Positions 54,226 to 63,720 of a stretch of DNA of 64,000 nt are shown here, in pieces; the stretch's first letter is position 1, and each line of letters begins with the position of its first letter. The notes beneath the pieces were generated by a model. The model was not told where the DNA came from and searched no databases. It saw only the letters and a program-made list of their open reading frames with translations. The position numbers were made by a program, and so were the translations under genes. Origin of the DNA: CAXBMB01 sp052078155 (lineage in GTDB: Bacteria; Pseudomonadota; Alphaproteobacteria; Kiloniellales; DSM-21159); assembly GCA_052078155.1 (NCBI GenBank), contig JBQJBP010000001.1, forward strand, positions 1,054,001 through 1,118,000, read 5' to 3'.

Positions 54226-55365
54226 GTGACTGACAAGACCAGCCCCACCGACGAGAGCAAAACTACAGCTCTTGTCGCTGAAAGCCAGCCTTCCGTGTCC
54301 GGACCCTCGCTGGAACGCCTCGGCTGGTCTCCCTTCTTTCAGGCACAATTGGAACCCACGTTCACCCGGCGGGATCGCCTTGCCCGCATCATGGCCCACA
54401 ACGGTCAGGAAATCACGCTGCTGGGTCCTTCAGGCGACCGGCGTCTGCAACTGCAGGGCAAACACACCAAGGGAGAGCGCGAAGACCGGCCAACCGTCGG
54501 GGACTGGGTGCTGCTGAACGAGAGCCAAAGCAGTCTCCAGAAGATCTTCGATCGAAAATCCCTGTTCAAACGCAAACTGCCCAGCGATGCCAACGCTGTC
54601 CAACTGATCGCCGCCAACATCGACACGCTCTTCATCGTCAGTTCCTGCAATCAGGACTTTAACCTCAGCCGCCTGGAGCGCTATCTGGCACTGGCCCACG
54701 AGGCAGAGGTGATGCCTGTCCTGCTGCTCACCAAAGCAGACCTGTGCGACATCCCGGAGCGCTATCGGGTGGAAGCCGCCAAACTTGGTGCAGACCTGCC
54801 CGTTGAACTGCTGAATGCCAAAGACCCTCAGGCTGCCGATCCTTTACGCAAATGGTGTGGCACCGGCCAGACCGTCGCCCTCATGGGCTCATCGGGCACC
54901 GGAAAATCCACCCTGATCAACAGCCTGCTGGGCGAAGACAGGCAGGCCACGGGAGCCATCCGGGAAGACGATGCCAAAGGCCGCCACACCACAACCCACC
55001 GCTCGCTTCATTTGCTGGATCAGGGTGGCTTGTTGCTGGACAGCCCCGGCATTCGGGAACTCAATCTGACAGAAATCAGCGACGGGCTGCTGCAGGCCTT
55101 TTCTGACGTTTCCGAGCTGATGGCTGCCTGCCGCTTTACCCGCTGCAGCCATCAGGAAGAACCAGGCTGTGCGGTTCAGGCAGCTCTGGCAGATGGCAGT
55201 CTGGAACCCCGCCGCTGGGAGAACTTTCAGAAGCTGCAGCAGGAACTGACACTGGAAGCGGAGAAAACCAGTCAACGTCGGGACAGAAAGACGGGCTTCG
55301 GAAAAGCCCGACACCCCGGCAGCAAGTCTGGCGGAAAAGGCAAAGGCGGCAAGCGTCGCCGATGA
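54226..55365 (+). CDS. rsgA: Ribosome small-subunit-dependent GTPase A
   Basis: 379 aa GTPase that helps late 30S maturation. An N-terminal OB-like domain (to about 115) is followed by the circularly permuted G domain: LLTKADL (G4) comes before the P-loop MGSSGTGKSTLIN near 225, then DSPGIREL (G3). The C-terminal zinc site has CRFTRCSH and PGC. The start is GTG 54226. A Lys/Arg-rich C-terminal tail (residues about 345-379) may contact rRNA. Confidence 0.92.
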   Translation: MTDKTSPTDESKTTALVAESQPSVSGPSLERLGWSPFFQAQLEPTFTRRDRLARIMAHNGQEITLLGPSGDRRLQLQGKHTKGEREDRPTVGDWVLLNESQSSLQKIFDRKSLFKRKLPSDANAVQLIAANIDTLFIVSSCNQDFNLSRLERYLALAHEAEVMPVLLLTKADLCDIPERYRVEAAKLGADLPVELLNAKDPQAADPLRKWCGTGQTVALMGSSGTGKSTLINSLLGEDRQATGAIREDDAKGRHTTTHRSLHLLDQGGLLLDSPGIRELNLTEISDGLLQAFSDVSELMAACRFTRCSHQEEPGCAVQAALADGSLEPRRWENFQKLQQELTLEAEKTSQRRDRKTGFGKARHPGSKSGGKGKGGKRRR

Positions 55366-55449
55366 TAGCCACTCTCTTCCTGGCATTCTGCCCCGTCGGG
55401 AAAGAGACATTTCCAGAAGCGTGCAATTGCCCTGCGGCGCCTGTGGGCC

Positions 55450-55516
55450 TTAGAGTCACATGGCTTAAGGGGAATCCCCCTGTGACACCCCTTGAAACCG
55501 ACGATCACCCTCTAGA
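55450..55516 (+). repeat. Intergenic cloverleaf repeat, degenerate copy
   Basis: TTAGAGTCACATGGCTTAAG at the left and AAACCGACGATCACCCTCTA at the right keep both outer arms, with most of the centre lost. Confidence 0.55.
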
Positions 55517-55555
55517 CGTTCACTCCCCCACCCACAGTACAGAGGCGCTCCCGCC

Positions 55556-56491
55556 ATGAGCCAGGAACCCGAAATCCTGTTGCACCACTATCCCCCTTCC
55601 CCCGTTTCGGAGAAGGCCCGCCTGGCTTTTGGCATCAAGGGCCTGGCCTGGCGGTCCGTAGAGGTTCCCCGCCTGCCGCCCAAACCGGATCTCATGCCTT
55701 TGACTGCCGGTTATCGGCGTGCGCCGGTGATGCAGATCGGGGCAGACATCTATTGCGACAGCCAGTGCATTCTGCGCGAGCTGGAACGACGCTATCCCTC
55801 CCCCTCTTTTGAGCAACCCGGGGGATCCGGCCTGCTCTGGGCACTGACCCGCTGGGCCGATGGCGAGCTGATGGATCTGGCGGTCAAGCTGGTGCTGGTC
55901 AGTGCTGCTGAGAACCTGCCACCGGAATTTGCCAAGGACCGGGGACGCCTCTACATGGGCCCCGACTGCAACCTCATGTCCATGAAGAACCAGTTGCCCC
56001 ATGTTCAGGCACAGCTGCGCACAAGTTTCGGCTGGGTGGAAGAACAGCTGACGGACGCCGGCCCCTATCTGATGGGAGAGACACCGCGTCTTTGTGATGT
56101 GTCCCTCTACTATCTGGTCTGGTTCCTGCGCGGTCGCTGGGCCGAAGGACCGGAGTTCCTGGCTCAATTCCCCAACCTTTTGGCCTGGGAATCCCGTTTG
56201 CAGGACCTGGGACACGGTCCCCACAGTGATCTGGATTCCCAATCGGCCCTGGCCATCGCCAAGGCCGCGACCACCATCACTCCTCAGGCAGAAGACCCTC
56301 TGGACCCGCAGGGCCTCAAACCCGGCCAGACAGTGATGATCCGGCCAGATGTGGATGCCGGGGAAGACTGGATTCGCGGTCCCCTGCAGGCGGTCTATCG
56401 GGACAAAGTGGTTCTGCTGCATGAAAACCCGCAGGTGGGCCAGGTGGCCATCCACTTCCCACGTGCCGGATACCGGGTGGAACCGGGTTGA
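55556..56491 (+). CDS. Glutathione S-transferase family protein
   Basis: 311 aa. The thioredoxin-like N-terminal domain has ILLHHYPPSPVSEKARLAF and the cis-Pro/Ser-binding site RAPVMQIGADIYCDSQCI near 55-75; an all-helical domain and a C-terminal extension of about 70 aa follow. Longer than typical GSTs. Substrate unknown. Confidence 0.8.
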   Translation: MSQEPEILLHHYPPSPVSEKARLAFGIKGLAWRSVEVPRLPPKPDLMPLTAGYRRAPVMQIGADIYCDSQCILRELERRYPSPSFEQPGGSGLLWALTRWADGELMDLAVKLVLVSAAENLPPEFAKDRGRLYMGPDCNLMSMKNQLPHVQAQLRTSFGWVEEQLTDAGPYLMGETPRLCDVSLYYLVWFLRGRWAEGPEFLAQFPNLLAWESRLQDLGHGPHSDLDSQSALAIAKAATTITPQAEDPLDPQGLKPGQTVMIRPDVDAGEDWIRGPLQAVYRDKVVLLHENPQVGQVAIHFPRAGYRVEPG

Positions 56492-56551
56492 TCATTGATC
56501 GGTAAGAGCATCTGATCACCGAAAGAAAAAAATCACCCCTGAGAGCAAAAA

Positions 56552-56572
56552 GAGGGCTTGCAGCAAGCCCTC
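56552..56572 (+). terminator. Hairpin between the GST gene and tRNA-Thr
   Basis: GAGGGCTTG and CAAGCCCTC form a perfect 9-bp stem with a 3-nt loop. There is no T-run after it, so the terminator call is tentative. Confidence 0.45.
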
Positions 56573-56635
56573 CGGATGCTTAGGTTCCGCTCCACGCTCC
56601 CCGGTGCTGTTTCAGCCCGGAGCGTTTGAAGGTGG

Positions 56636-56711
<76 letters not shown>

Positions 56712-56997
56712 CTCTCCCCCACATTTTTTAACGACCCTCTCGGGCATGATTGCGTTCAAGCGCCGCGCAAGCTGCGCCGCTCAATGCGGCTGGTCCTGGT
56801 CTTTCAAGTCCTGACGGATTGATAGGCGGCGTCCGGATTCCAGCATCATCCAATATTCTTAAGCACCGCTTCCCGAGCTGCATTTGCAGCAAGGCAAGGG
56901 CGACTGCCGGCCCGCGCTTGTGCGAGGTAATGCCTGCGTGCAAAGCCGTGCAAACAAAGAAGTGACGTCTGAGCGCAACAGCGCAGCAAAACGTCCC

Positions 56998-59145
56998 CTA
57001 ACCCAACCAGTCGCTTTCGAAAGCTGTCGCCCCTTCAATCAGCACGTCGTTGTCGTCGTCGAAGGTAATCAATACACCCTCGCTGGTGACACTGTCGGTG
57101 AAACTTTGGCCGGAGAAATCCAGCCGGTCGCCCTGGGCTTCATTGAAGTCTTTCACCACGTCGTGGCCATCGCCTGCGCGGAAGATGAAGAGATCGGCGC
57201 CTGCACCGCCCGTTAGGGTGTCGTTGCCAAAGTCCCCCACCAGCGTGTCGTCCCCCGCGCCGCCAGTGATATGGTCGTCGCCTTGGCCACCCCGGACGGA
57301 ATCATCCCCCTCGCCGCCGGAGACCGTATCGCTGCCCTGGTTGCCATTTACAACATCGTCGCCTTTGTCCCCCAGGGCCTGATCCGTACCACTGCCACCA
57401 GACACCGTATCGTTATCCTGGCCGCCGCGAACTGTGTCATTTCCTTCGCCCCCTGCAACCGTATCGTTGCCCTGGTTGCCATTGATATGGTCATGACCGC
57501 TGTCGCCGGAGAGGGTGTCATTCCCGCCTGCGCCCTTCAGTGTGTCGTTAGTAATGTCGCCAGTGATTTTATCAGCTGTGTCACTGCCCGTAAGGGATTT
57601 GGAAATGGGGGTGCCGTTTGGCTTGTAAGAACCATCCGCAAATTTCAGGACTTCAACGCCTGTCAAATCAAAGGTGTCGCCTGATGCTGTTTCCGTAACG
57701 ATGTTGATTAAACTGTTGGTGGAATAGTCGATTTTGACGGAAAGAGATACTTCGGAAAAGTTGAGGTCTTCAAAGACAACTGTATCGTTGTCTCCGCCTC
57801 CCTCTACAGTGCTGCTGTCGCTGGATTTGGAAATGACAAGACTATCGTCCCCATCGCCCCCTCCAAGGGTATTGTTGCCCGAGCCGCTAATCAGTGTGTC
57901 GTTGCCCGTGCCACCAACTAAATCGTCGTTGCCTGCACTGCCGTCGAGTACGTTGTTTACGCCATTTTTTCCTATTAGGGTGTCATCGAAATTGCTCCCT
58001 AAGACGTGCGTAACACCACTCAGCTTATCGTTACCGCCTAAACCGTCAGTTGCTGTGCCGTTTTCGAGATCAACAGATACACCAACGGTCGCATCGCTAT
58101 AGTCAACCCAGGCGAAACTCTGCCTACTATACGCATCATGAACACCCGATATGGTGTCATCGCCTGCGCCACCATAGATCCTGTTTTCTCCCCCGTAGAA
58201 ACCCAACTCGTCATCGCCCGCACCGCCAAACAGTGTGTCATTGCCTCCTCTACCGTAAAGAGCATCTTCACCTGCGCCGCCATAGATCAAGTCATCGCCC
58301 GAGCCACCCGTAAAACCATCTATGCCTGCTCCGCCATACATGGTGTTGTTGCCTGCCTGGACGACGAATTGGTTATTGTCATCATTTCCCGTCAGGAGGT
58401 CGTCGTGGTTGCTGCCGTGAATGTATTCAATACTAACCAGCACGTCCGTGCCACCGAGGCCGTCATTCGCTGTGCCTTTGGCAAGATCAACAGTAACGCC
58501 TGTGGCAGCCCCACTGTAATCTACCAAGTCGATGCCGGCTCCTCCATTCAGCCGATCATCACCTGCGCCACCAATCAGCGTGTCATTGCCCGTGCTGCCA
58601 GACAGCAGATCGTTACCCGCGCCGCCATCTAGTTTGTCACCTTCAGTCTGGCTAGACAGAGTGTCATTTTCTCCGCCAATCAGCGTGTCATTGCCTGCGC
58701 CACCAACCAGCATGTCAGCGTTCCCGCTGCCGATCAGATTGTCATTAAAGTCGCTGCCGTGAACATTCTCAATACGAGTCAGGCTGTCAGTGCCACCAAG
58801 ACCGTCGGTCGCTGTTCCCTTGCCAAGGTCAACAGAAACGCCTTGGGTCGAGCTGCTGTAATCAACCCAGTCAGAAAAACCTACCCCCCCATCGAGATTG
58901 TCATCACCTGCACCGCCAATCAGCGTGTCATTGCCCGCGCCGCCAGACAGCTTGTCGTCACCTGTGCCGCCATAAAGGATGTCACCGCCATCTACGTTCG
59001 ACACTGTGTCATTAGAACCGCCAATCAGCGTGTCATTGCCCGCGCTGCCAATCAGTGTGTCTTTGCCAAAAAGTCCATTCAACTCGTCATTGCCATCACC
59101 CCCCTCCAGCTTGTCATTGCCGTAAGTGCCTGTGATATTAGCCAT
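56998..59145 (-). CDS. RTX calcium-binding repeat protein 1
   Basis: About 715 aa made almost wholly of nonapeptide RTX repeats (GGxGxDxLxG type) in blocks, with short linkers such as WVDYSSSTQGVSVDLGKGTA. The C-terminus (GHDVVKDFNEAQGDRLDFSG, then FESDWLG) is the M10-serralysin-like cap and holds the likely type I secretion signal. No enzymatic domain is seen, so it may be a surface or matrix protein. ATG 59145 with GGGGGAG upstream. No hlyB/hlyD genes are nearby. Confidence 0.88.
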   Translation of the reverse strand: MANITGTYGNDKLEGGDGNDELNGLFGKDTLIGSAGNDTLIGGSNDTVSNVDGGDILYGGTGDDKLSGGAGNDTLIGGAGDDNLDGGVGFSDWVDYSSSTQGVSVDLGKGTATDGLGGTDSLTRIENVHGSDFNDNLIGSGNADMLVGGAGNDTLIGGENDTLSSQTEGDKLDGGAGNDLLSGSTGNDTLIGGAGDDRLNGGAGIDLVDYSGAATGVTVDLAKGTANDGLGGTDVLVSIEYIHGSNHDDLLTGNDDNNQFVVQAGNNTMYGGAGIDGFTGGSGDDLIYGGAGEDALYGRGGNDTLFGGAGDDELGFYGGENRIYGGAGDDTISGVHDAYSRQSFAWVDYSDATVGVSVDLENGTATDGLGGNDKLSGVTHVLGSNFDDTLIGKNGVNNVLDGSAGNDDLVGGTGNDTLISGSGNNTLGGGDGDDSLVISKSSDSSTVEGGGDNDTVVFEDLNFSEVSLSVKIDYSTNSLINIVTETASGDTFDLTGVEVLKFADGSYKPNGTPISKSLTGSDTADKITGDITNDTLKGAGGNDTLSGDSGHDHINGNQGNDTVAGGEGNDTVRGGQDNDTVSGGSGTDQALGDKGDDVVNGNQGSDTVSGGEGDDSVRGGQGDDHITGGAGDDTLVGDFGNDTLTGGAGADLFIFRAGDGHDVVKDFNEAQGDRLDFSGQSFTDSVTSEGVLITFDDDNDVLIEGATAFESDWLG

Positions 59146-59742
59146 GAACAAACTCCCCCAAATCAGTGTTGTGGCCTTGAGTTACCTGAGTACCACTGAG
59201 CTTGGTCGCGCAAACCGCAAGCCACGCCGCAGAAGTAAAAGCAAATCCGTTTACATACTTTAGGTGAAGATTCTCCGGCGTGTCGTTAATTTTGTTTAAC
59301 ATAACTCACCTGTTTGCCAGCCAGAGCATCACGGCCCGGAAAACCTGCTCCTAAAACCGGTCATCGCGCTGGTGACCACCAGCTTCAACAGACACGGCCC
59401 TTGTAGGAGCCCTGCTCCTTCCCTGATTCAGAAGGGAGGGTCATCGGCTTGTCTGATGGACTTCAAAGGAAACGAACCTCGATTGACCTGGTTGTTGATC
59501 GCATTTGCATACAAAGACAACAGGAGCGAGGCTCCGGTTTGATGTACCGTGGTTCACCTGTGGTCACCGACAAGGCACAGCAGAGGCATAACCAAACAGC
59601 TGTCACCACACGAACCCTCTTAAAATCATTGATTTAGAAAAAGCCGGGTTCCGGTAGGTTTGTCCTTTGGACCCATTCTGGTGTTCTTTGCTGTGTCGAG
59701 ACCCACAGGCTCAGGGAACAGCAGGCCAGCGACGGCGCTCAA
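59146..59742. other. Intergenic region between the two RTX genes
   Basis: About 600 bp, including the RTX1 promoter region with TTTTGTTTAACATAACTC near 59290. A 62-codon frame at 59449-59637 lacks a ribosome site and family signals. Confidence 0.5.
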
Positions 59743-61359
59743 TCAGACCACCCAGTCGCTCTCAAAAGCCGCCGCTCCTTCGATCAGCACGTCACTACCG
59801 TCACTGAAGGTAATCAATACGCCCTCGCTGGTGACGCTGTCGGTGAAACTCTGGCCGGAAAAATCCAGCCGGTCGCCCTGGGCTTCATTGAAGTCTTTCA
59901 CCACGTCGTGACCATCGCCCACACGGAACTTGAAGAGATCGGCGCCTGCACCGCCCGTCAGGGTGTCGTTGCCCAGGTCGCCCATCAGCGTGTCGTCGCC
60001 TGCACCGCCAGACACCCGGTCGTTGTCCTGGCCACCTCGGACGGAATCATTCCCCTCGCCGCCGGAGACCGTATCTCTGCCCTGGTTGCCATTTACGACA
60101 TCGTCGCCCTTGTCCCCGAGGGCCTGATCCTTGCCACTGCCACCAGACACCGTATCGTTGTTCTGTCCGCCGCGAACTGTGTCATTTCCTTCGCCCCCCG
60201 CAACCGTATCGTTGCCCTGGTTGCCATGGATATGGTCATGACCGCTGTCGCCGGAGACCGTGTCATGGCCGCCGCTGCCTGACAGGGTGTCGCCCGCGAT
60301 ACCGCCGGTGATCTGCTCTGCCGCATCACTGCCTACGGTGTTTTTTGAGATGGATGTTCCGTCCGGGCTGTAGGCACCGTCGGAAAACCTCAGAACCTCA
60401 ACATTTTTAAGCGTAGAGGTGTTCCCCGTAGCTGTGACCGTGACCTTATCCGTCGACCCGTTGCTGGAAAGAGATATGTCGGAAAAAGTGAGGGCTAAAA
60501 AGTCGACAGTGTCGTTGCCAGCCCCTCCATCAATTGTGTCGTTGCCGCTGCCCGCACCCGTCGAAACGACAAGACGGTCATCACCGTCGCCACCGAAAAG
60601 AGCGTTATGGCCCGTGCCGCCGATTAAGGTATCGGAGCCCGCACGGCCCAGCAGAAAATCATCGCCTGCCCCCCCGTCGAGCTTACTGCCGCCATCATTG
60701 CCAACTATGTTGTCCCCTGCTTTCCCGCCGCGACAATTCTCAATAGAAATCAGCTGGGTATTGTCTGCGGCACCGACCCCTTCAAAAAGCGCCAAGACTA
60801 TTCCAAAGTCCGCATCGCTGTAATCAACCCAATCATTGTCGCCGGCCCCACCATCAAGGCAATTGTCCCCGACAGTTTCAGTATCTACTGCTGAGTAAAG
60901 TGTATAGCTGGCATAAAATGTGTCATCCCCGGCACCGCCTATCTGCGTGTCATTGCCTGAAAAACCGTTGAATTTGTTGTCTCCGGCATCTCCGATCAGA
61001 ATGTCATCTTCAAGGCTGCCTCGGATGTTCTCGATATTGACCAGTTTGTCTGTGCCACCTGATCCATCGGTCCCCGTGCCTTCTTCAAGGTTCACAGAAA
61101 CCTGAGTGCCACCAAAACCGCGGTAAAGAACCCAATCGTTGTCGCCTACTCCCCCGTCTATCGTGTCATCGCCCGCAGCACCTCGCAGCGTGTCATTGCC
61201 GTCCTCTCCAAACAAACGGTCATTGCCATTAAAGCCAGTAAGGCTGTCATCGCCCGCGCCACCTCTTAGCGTGTCATCGCCACCCTCTCCGAAAAGATGA
61301 TCATTGCCCGGACCGCCAGAAAGGTTGTCGTTCCCATTTCCTCCGAAGATGGTCGCCAT
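59743..61359 (-). CDS. RTX calcium-binding repeat protein 2
   Basis: About 538 aa from ATG 61359, which has AAGGAG upstream. RTX nonapeptides fill the protein. The last 180 or so residues are nearly the same as those of RTX protein 1, including the VNGNQGxDTVSGGEGxDSVRGGQ block and the GHDVVKDFNEAQGDRLDFSG cap, while the N-terminal repeats differ. Secretion by a type I system is expected. Confidence 0.88.
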   Translation of the reverse strand: MATIFGGNGNDNLSGGPGNDHLFGEGGDDTLRGGAGDDSLTGFNGNDRLFGEDGNDTLRGAAGDDTIDGGVGDNDWVLYRGFGGTQVSVNLEEGTGTDGSGGTDKLVNIENIRGSLEDDILIGDAGDNKFNGFSGNDTQIGGAGDDTFYASYTLYSAVDTETVGDNCLDGGAGDNDWVDYSDADFGIVLALFEGVGAADNTQLISIENCRGGKAGDNIVGNDGGSKLDGGAGDDFLLGRAGSDTLIGGTGHNALFGGDGDDRLVVSTGAGSGNDTIDGGAGNDTVDFLALTFSDISLSSNGSTDKVTVTATGNTSTLKNVEVLRFSDGAYSPDGTSISKNTVGSDAAEQITGGIAGDTLSGSGGHDTVSGDSGHDHIHGNQGNDTVAGGEGNDTVRGGQNNDTVSGGSGKDQALGDKGDDVVNGNQGRDTVSGGEGNDSVRGGQDNDRVSGGAGDDTLMGDLGNDTLTGGAGADLFKFRVGDGHDVVKDFNEAQGDRLDFSGQSFTDSVTSEGVLITFSDGSDVLIEGAAAFESDWVV

Positions 61360-61917
61360 AATCAATACTCCTTCCGCACAGTGATTGGCTCGCACGTTCG
61401 GTTGCACCATTCCAACCAGGCGGTGTGATTAGCTTGCCGCCTCCAAAGAAGCAGATGTTTCCCCCTCGCTTACCATAACCGCAAAATCACAAGCCTGTCG
61501 TTAACTCGCTTTAATGGAGCGACTGACTGCAGCGACCCGGAACATCAGACAATTTCCTGGAGTGTGATCGACTGAAAACGCTGAGATAAAAGCGGGATTG
61601 ATGAAGGTGGGGTTGGAGAATTGCAGAAATACAATCACCGCTCTCTTTTGAAAATCAATACCTTAGAAAAATTGGATCCAGAGACACATGCCGGGCAGGG
61701 TCTGTTTTGGAGTCCAACTTCTAGCAGTTGTGATTTACCGAAGCTGGCAAGATTTGGCTGTCGCAGACATCTTACAAAGCTGAGTCAAACAGCCGCGAAA
61801 ACATCCAAATGCTTTGGCACAAACACTTAGATGCCGCACGAAACCCACGCCAGATTTCGATTCGACTTGAAAACGCAACTTAAAAGAGCGTAAAACAGGT
61901 AACGGCTTCGGCCTGAT

Positions 61918-62190
61918 CCGCTCCCACCTTGGAGCAAAACCGAGAGACCAAGGTGCGTAGGACTGCTGCAGGAAGAGCGTCGGGCAGTTCACCGGATCAT
62001 TGAGATTGTTCCGCTCCCATTATGGCGCAGTACCAAGGAGGCCATAGTGCGTAGGGCCGTCGCAGGCTTTAACCCGGGCGGTTCCATCGGAATAACCGAC
62101 CCGCTCCCACTATGGCGCAATAAAGGGAGGCCATGGTGCGTAGGGCCGCTGCAGGGTTTAAACCGGGCGGTCCACCGGGATAGCTTTATC
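61918..62190. repeat. Three tandem units of about 90 bp
   Basis: CCGCTCCCA starts at 61918, 62011 and 62101; each unit continues with ATGGCGCA-like, AGGCCAT(A/G)GTGCGTAGG, GC(T/C)GCAGG and CCGGGCGGT-like blocks in the same order. Units 2 and 3 are close (about 80%), unit 1 is more diverged. Some units keep open frames on both strands, but no gene is supported. Confidence 0.78.
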
Positions 62191-62233
62191 TTTTCCAAAC
62201 CCGCCGACATACAGCAATTCGATGCCAGCCTTC

Positions 62234-63376
62234 TTATCCGGAAAGAGGCAAGCGGGCGCGGGCCAGTTCGGCCCAGAGGGTTGCGCCGATGGGCAGAAGA
62301 TCATCATTGAAATCATAGTCAGCTGAATGCAGAGGCCGCCCCTGTGAGCCATCGGTCCCGTTTCCCATCAGAAGGAAGCAACCGGGCACCACCGCAGCGA
62401 AGTTGGCAAAATCCTCTGAAAAAGTCATGGAAGGACGATTGCCATCGGTTTCCAGGTTCAGCGTTTTCGCCACAGCCGTCGCGTGGGCCGCCGCCTCTGC
62501 ATCGTTGATGGTTTCGATAAACTCCGTCCAGAACCTGACAGTGATCTCCACCTTATGGGCGATGGCAATGCCGGAGGCGACCTGTCGCATGTGCGCTTCG
62601 ATCAGGCGCCGATCCTCCGGCGAGGCCGCCCGCGCATCCCCTTTCAGCAGAGTATGGCCGGGCAGGACATTCCGCTGACCATCCGTGATGAATTCAGTCA
62701 CCGAAACAACCGCCCCGGAGGAGGGGCGCAGCTTGCGTGACACAATGGTCTGCAGAGCCAAAACCAGCTCCGCGGCCGGGGTGATGGTCTCTCTGCCCAC
62801 ATGGGGCATGGAGGCGTGTCCCCCCTGCCCGGAGACTTCAATCTCAAAGAGGTTTTCACTGTAGGTGATGACCCCGGGCCGGGTTGAAATGCGGCCCAGA
62901 GGCTCTCCCGGCAGGTTGTGAGCACCGTATACCTCCTGAATGGGAAACTGCTCCAGAATGCCTTCATCGATCATGGCCTGCGCGCCCAGTCCATGTTCTT
63001 CATTGGGCTGAAAGAGGAGCACCACTGTGCCATCAAAGCTCGGGTCTCTGGCCAGCAGTTCTGCCGCCCCCAGCAGCATGGTGGTGTGGCCGTCGTGCCC
63101 GCAGGCATGCATCACACCGTCATGGCAGGAACGATGGTCAAACTGGTTGATCTCAGCAATGGGCAAGGCGTCGAAATCTGCCCTGATTCCAATAGAACGG
63201 GTCCCCTCACCCGCCCGCAGCACCCCAACGATGCCCACGCCCTCATGGGTTTCGATATCCAGAGAGCGCAGATGTCGGGCAATGCGCTGCTTTGTCCAGT
63301 GTTCCTGAAATCCCAGCTCCGGATGCTGATGCAACTCGTGCCGCAGTGCTCTAAGTCGTTCAGAAAAATCACTCAC
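62234..63376 (-). CDS. M20-family amidohydrolase (hippurate hydrolase-like)
   Basis: 380 aa metallo-amidohydrolase that likely removes an acyl group from an N-acyl amino acid. Metal and catalytic motifs: HACGHDGHTTMLLGAAE, LFQPNEEHGLGAQAM and GAHNLPGEPLG; the dimerisation domain carries GQGGHASMPH. In this family it acts on N-acetyl or N-benzoyl amino acids, or auxin conjugates. It is divergent from the GntR regulator, which probably controls it. Confidence 0.88.
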   Translation of the reverse strand: MSDFSERLRALRHELHQHPELGFQEHWTKQRIARHLRSLDIETHEGVGIVGVLRAGEGTRSIGIRADFDALPIAEINQFDHRSCHDGVMHACGHDGHTTMLLGAAELLARDPSFDGTVVLLFQPNEEHGLGAQAMIDEGILEQFPIQEVYGAHNLPGEPLGRISTRPGVITYSENLFEIEVSGQGGHASMPHVGRETITPAAELVLALQTIVSRKLRPSSGAVVSVTEFITDGQRNVLPGHTLLKGDARAASPEDRRLIEAHMRQVASGIAIAHKVEITVRFWTEFIETINDAEAAAHATAVAKTLNLETDGNRPSMTFSEDFANFAAVVPGCFLLMGNGTDGSQGRPLHSADYDFNDDLLPIGATLWAELARARLPLSG

Positions 63377-63720
63377 AACAGAACTCCAATGATACCTGTT
63401 TCAAACCGAAACCACCGAGCATGTGGCTCGGACAAACCTCGTGGACAAGCCGGACCGCAGAGCCAGGAGCGGGATTTTCCACCCTGCAAAGCGGTCCTCC
63501 CAATCTGTTGACCTGCCTCCAACGCATTGAAAAGAAGCAGACTCAGCCGGCTCCGGGCCTGGTTCTTCAAGGACGTCCCAAAGGGGACACCCGTTGTGGT
63601 CAGCCAGCGGGTGGCAGCCGGTCGAGACAGCGTCTTGTCGCGCCCCGGTTGGCAGCTTAAAATCTGGTATAGACCAACATCTGGTATATACCAAAATTGT
63701 TTTCCGGAGAGCAACACCCA
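63377..63720. other. Divergent promoter region, amidohydrolase / GntR
   Basis: 344 bp that should hold both promoters. The two operator-like sites at 63665-63693 are on the GntR side. I see no small gene in it. Confidence 0.6.
63665..63693 (+). promoter_or_regulatory. Tandem GntR-type operators
   Basis: TGGTATAGACCA (63665-63676) and the perfect palindrome TGGTATATACCA (63682-63693) are spaced 17 bp apart, so they lie on nearly the same helix face. They are 28 bp before the GntR start and fit autoregulation. Confidence 0.72.

Noticed and set aside
57000..59100. Regular repeats as a CRISPR array
   Set aside because: The periodicity is the 27-bp code for RTX nonapeptides in an open frame, not direct repeats with spacers.
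61989..62210. 73-codon frame in the 90-bp tandem repeats
   Set aside because: The frame exists because units of this length stay open on several strands; no start signal.
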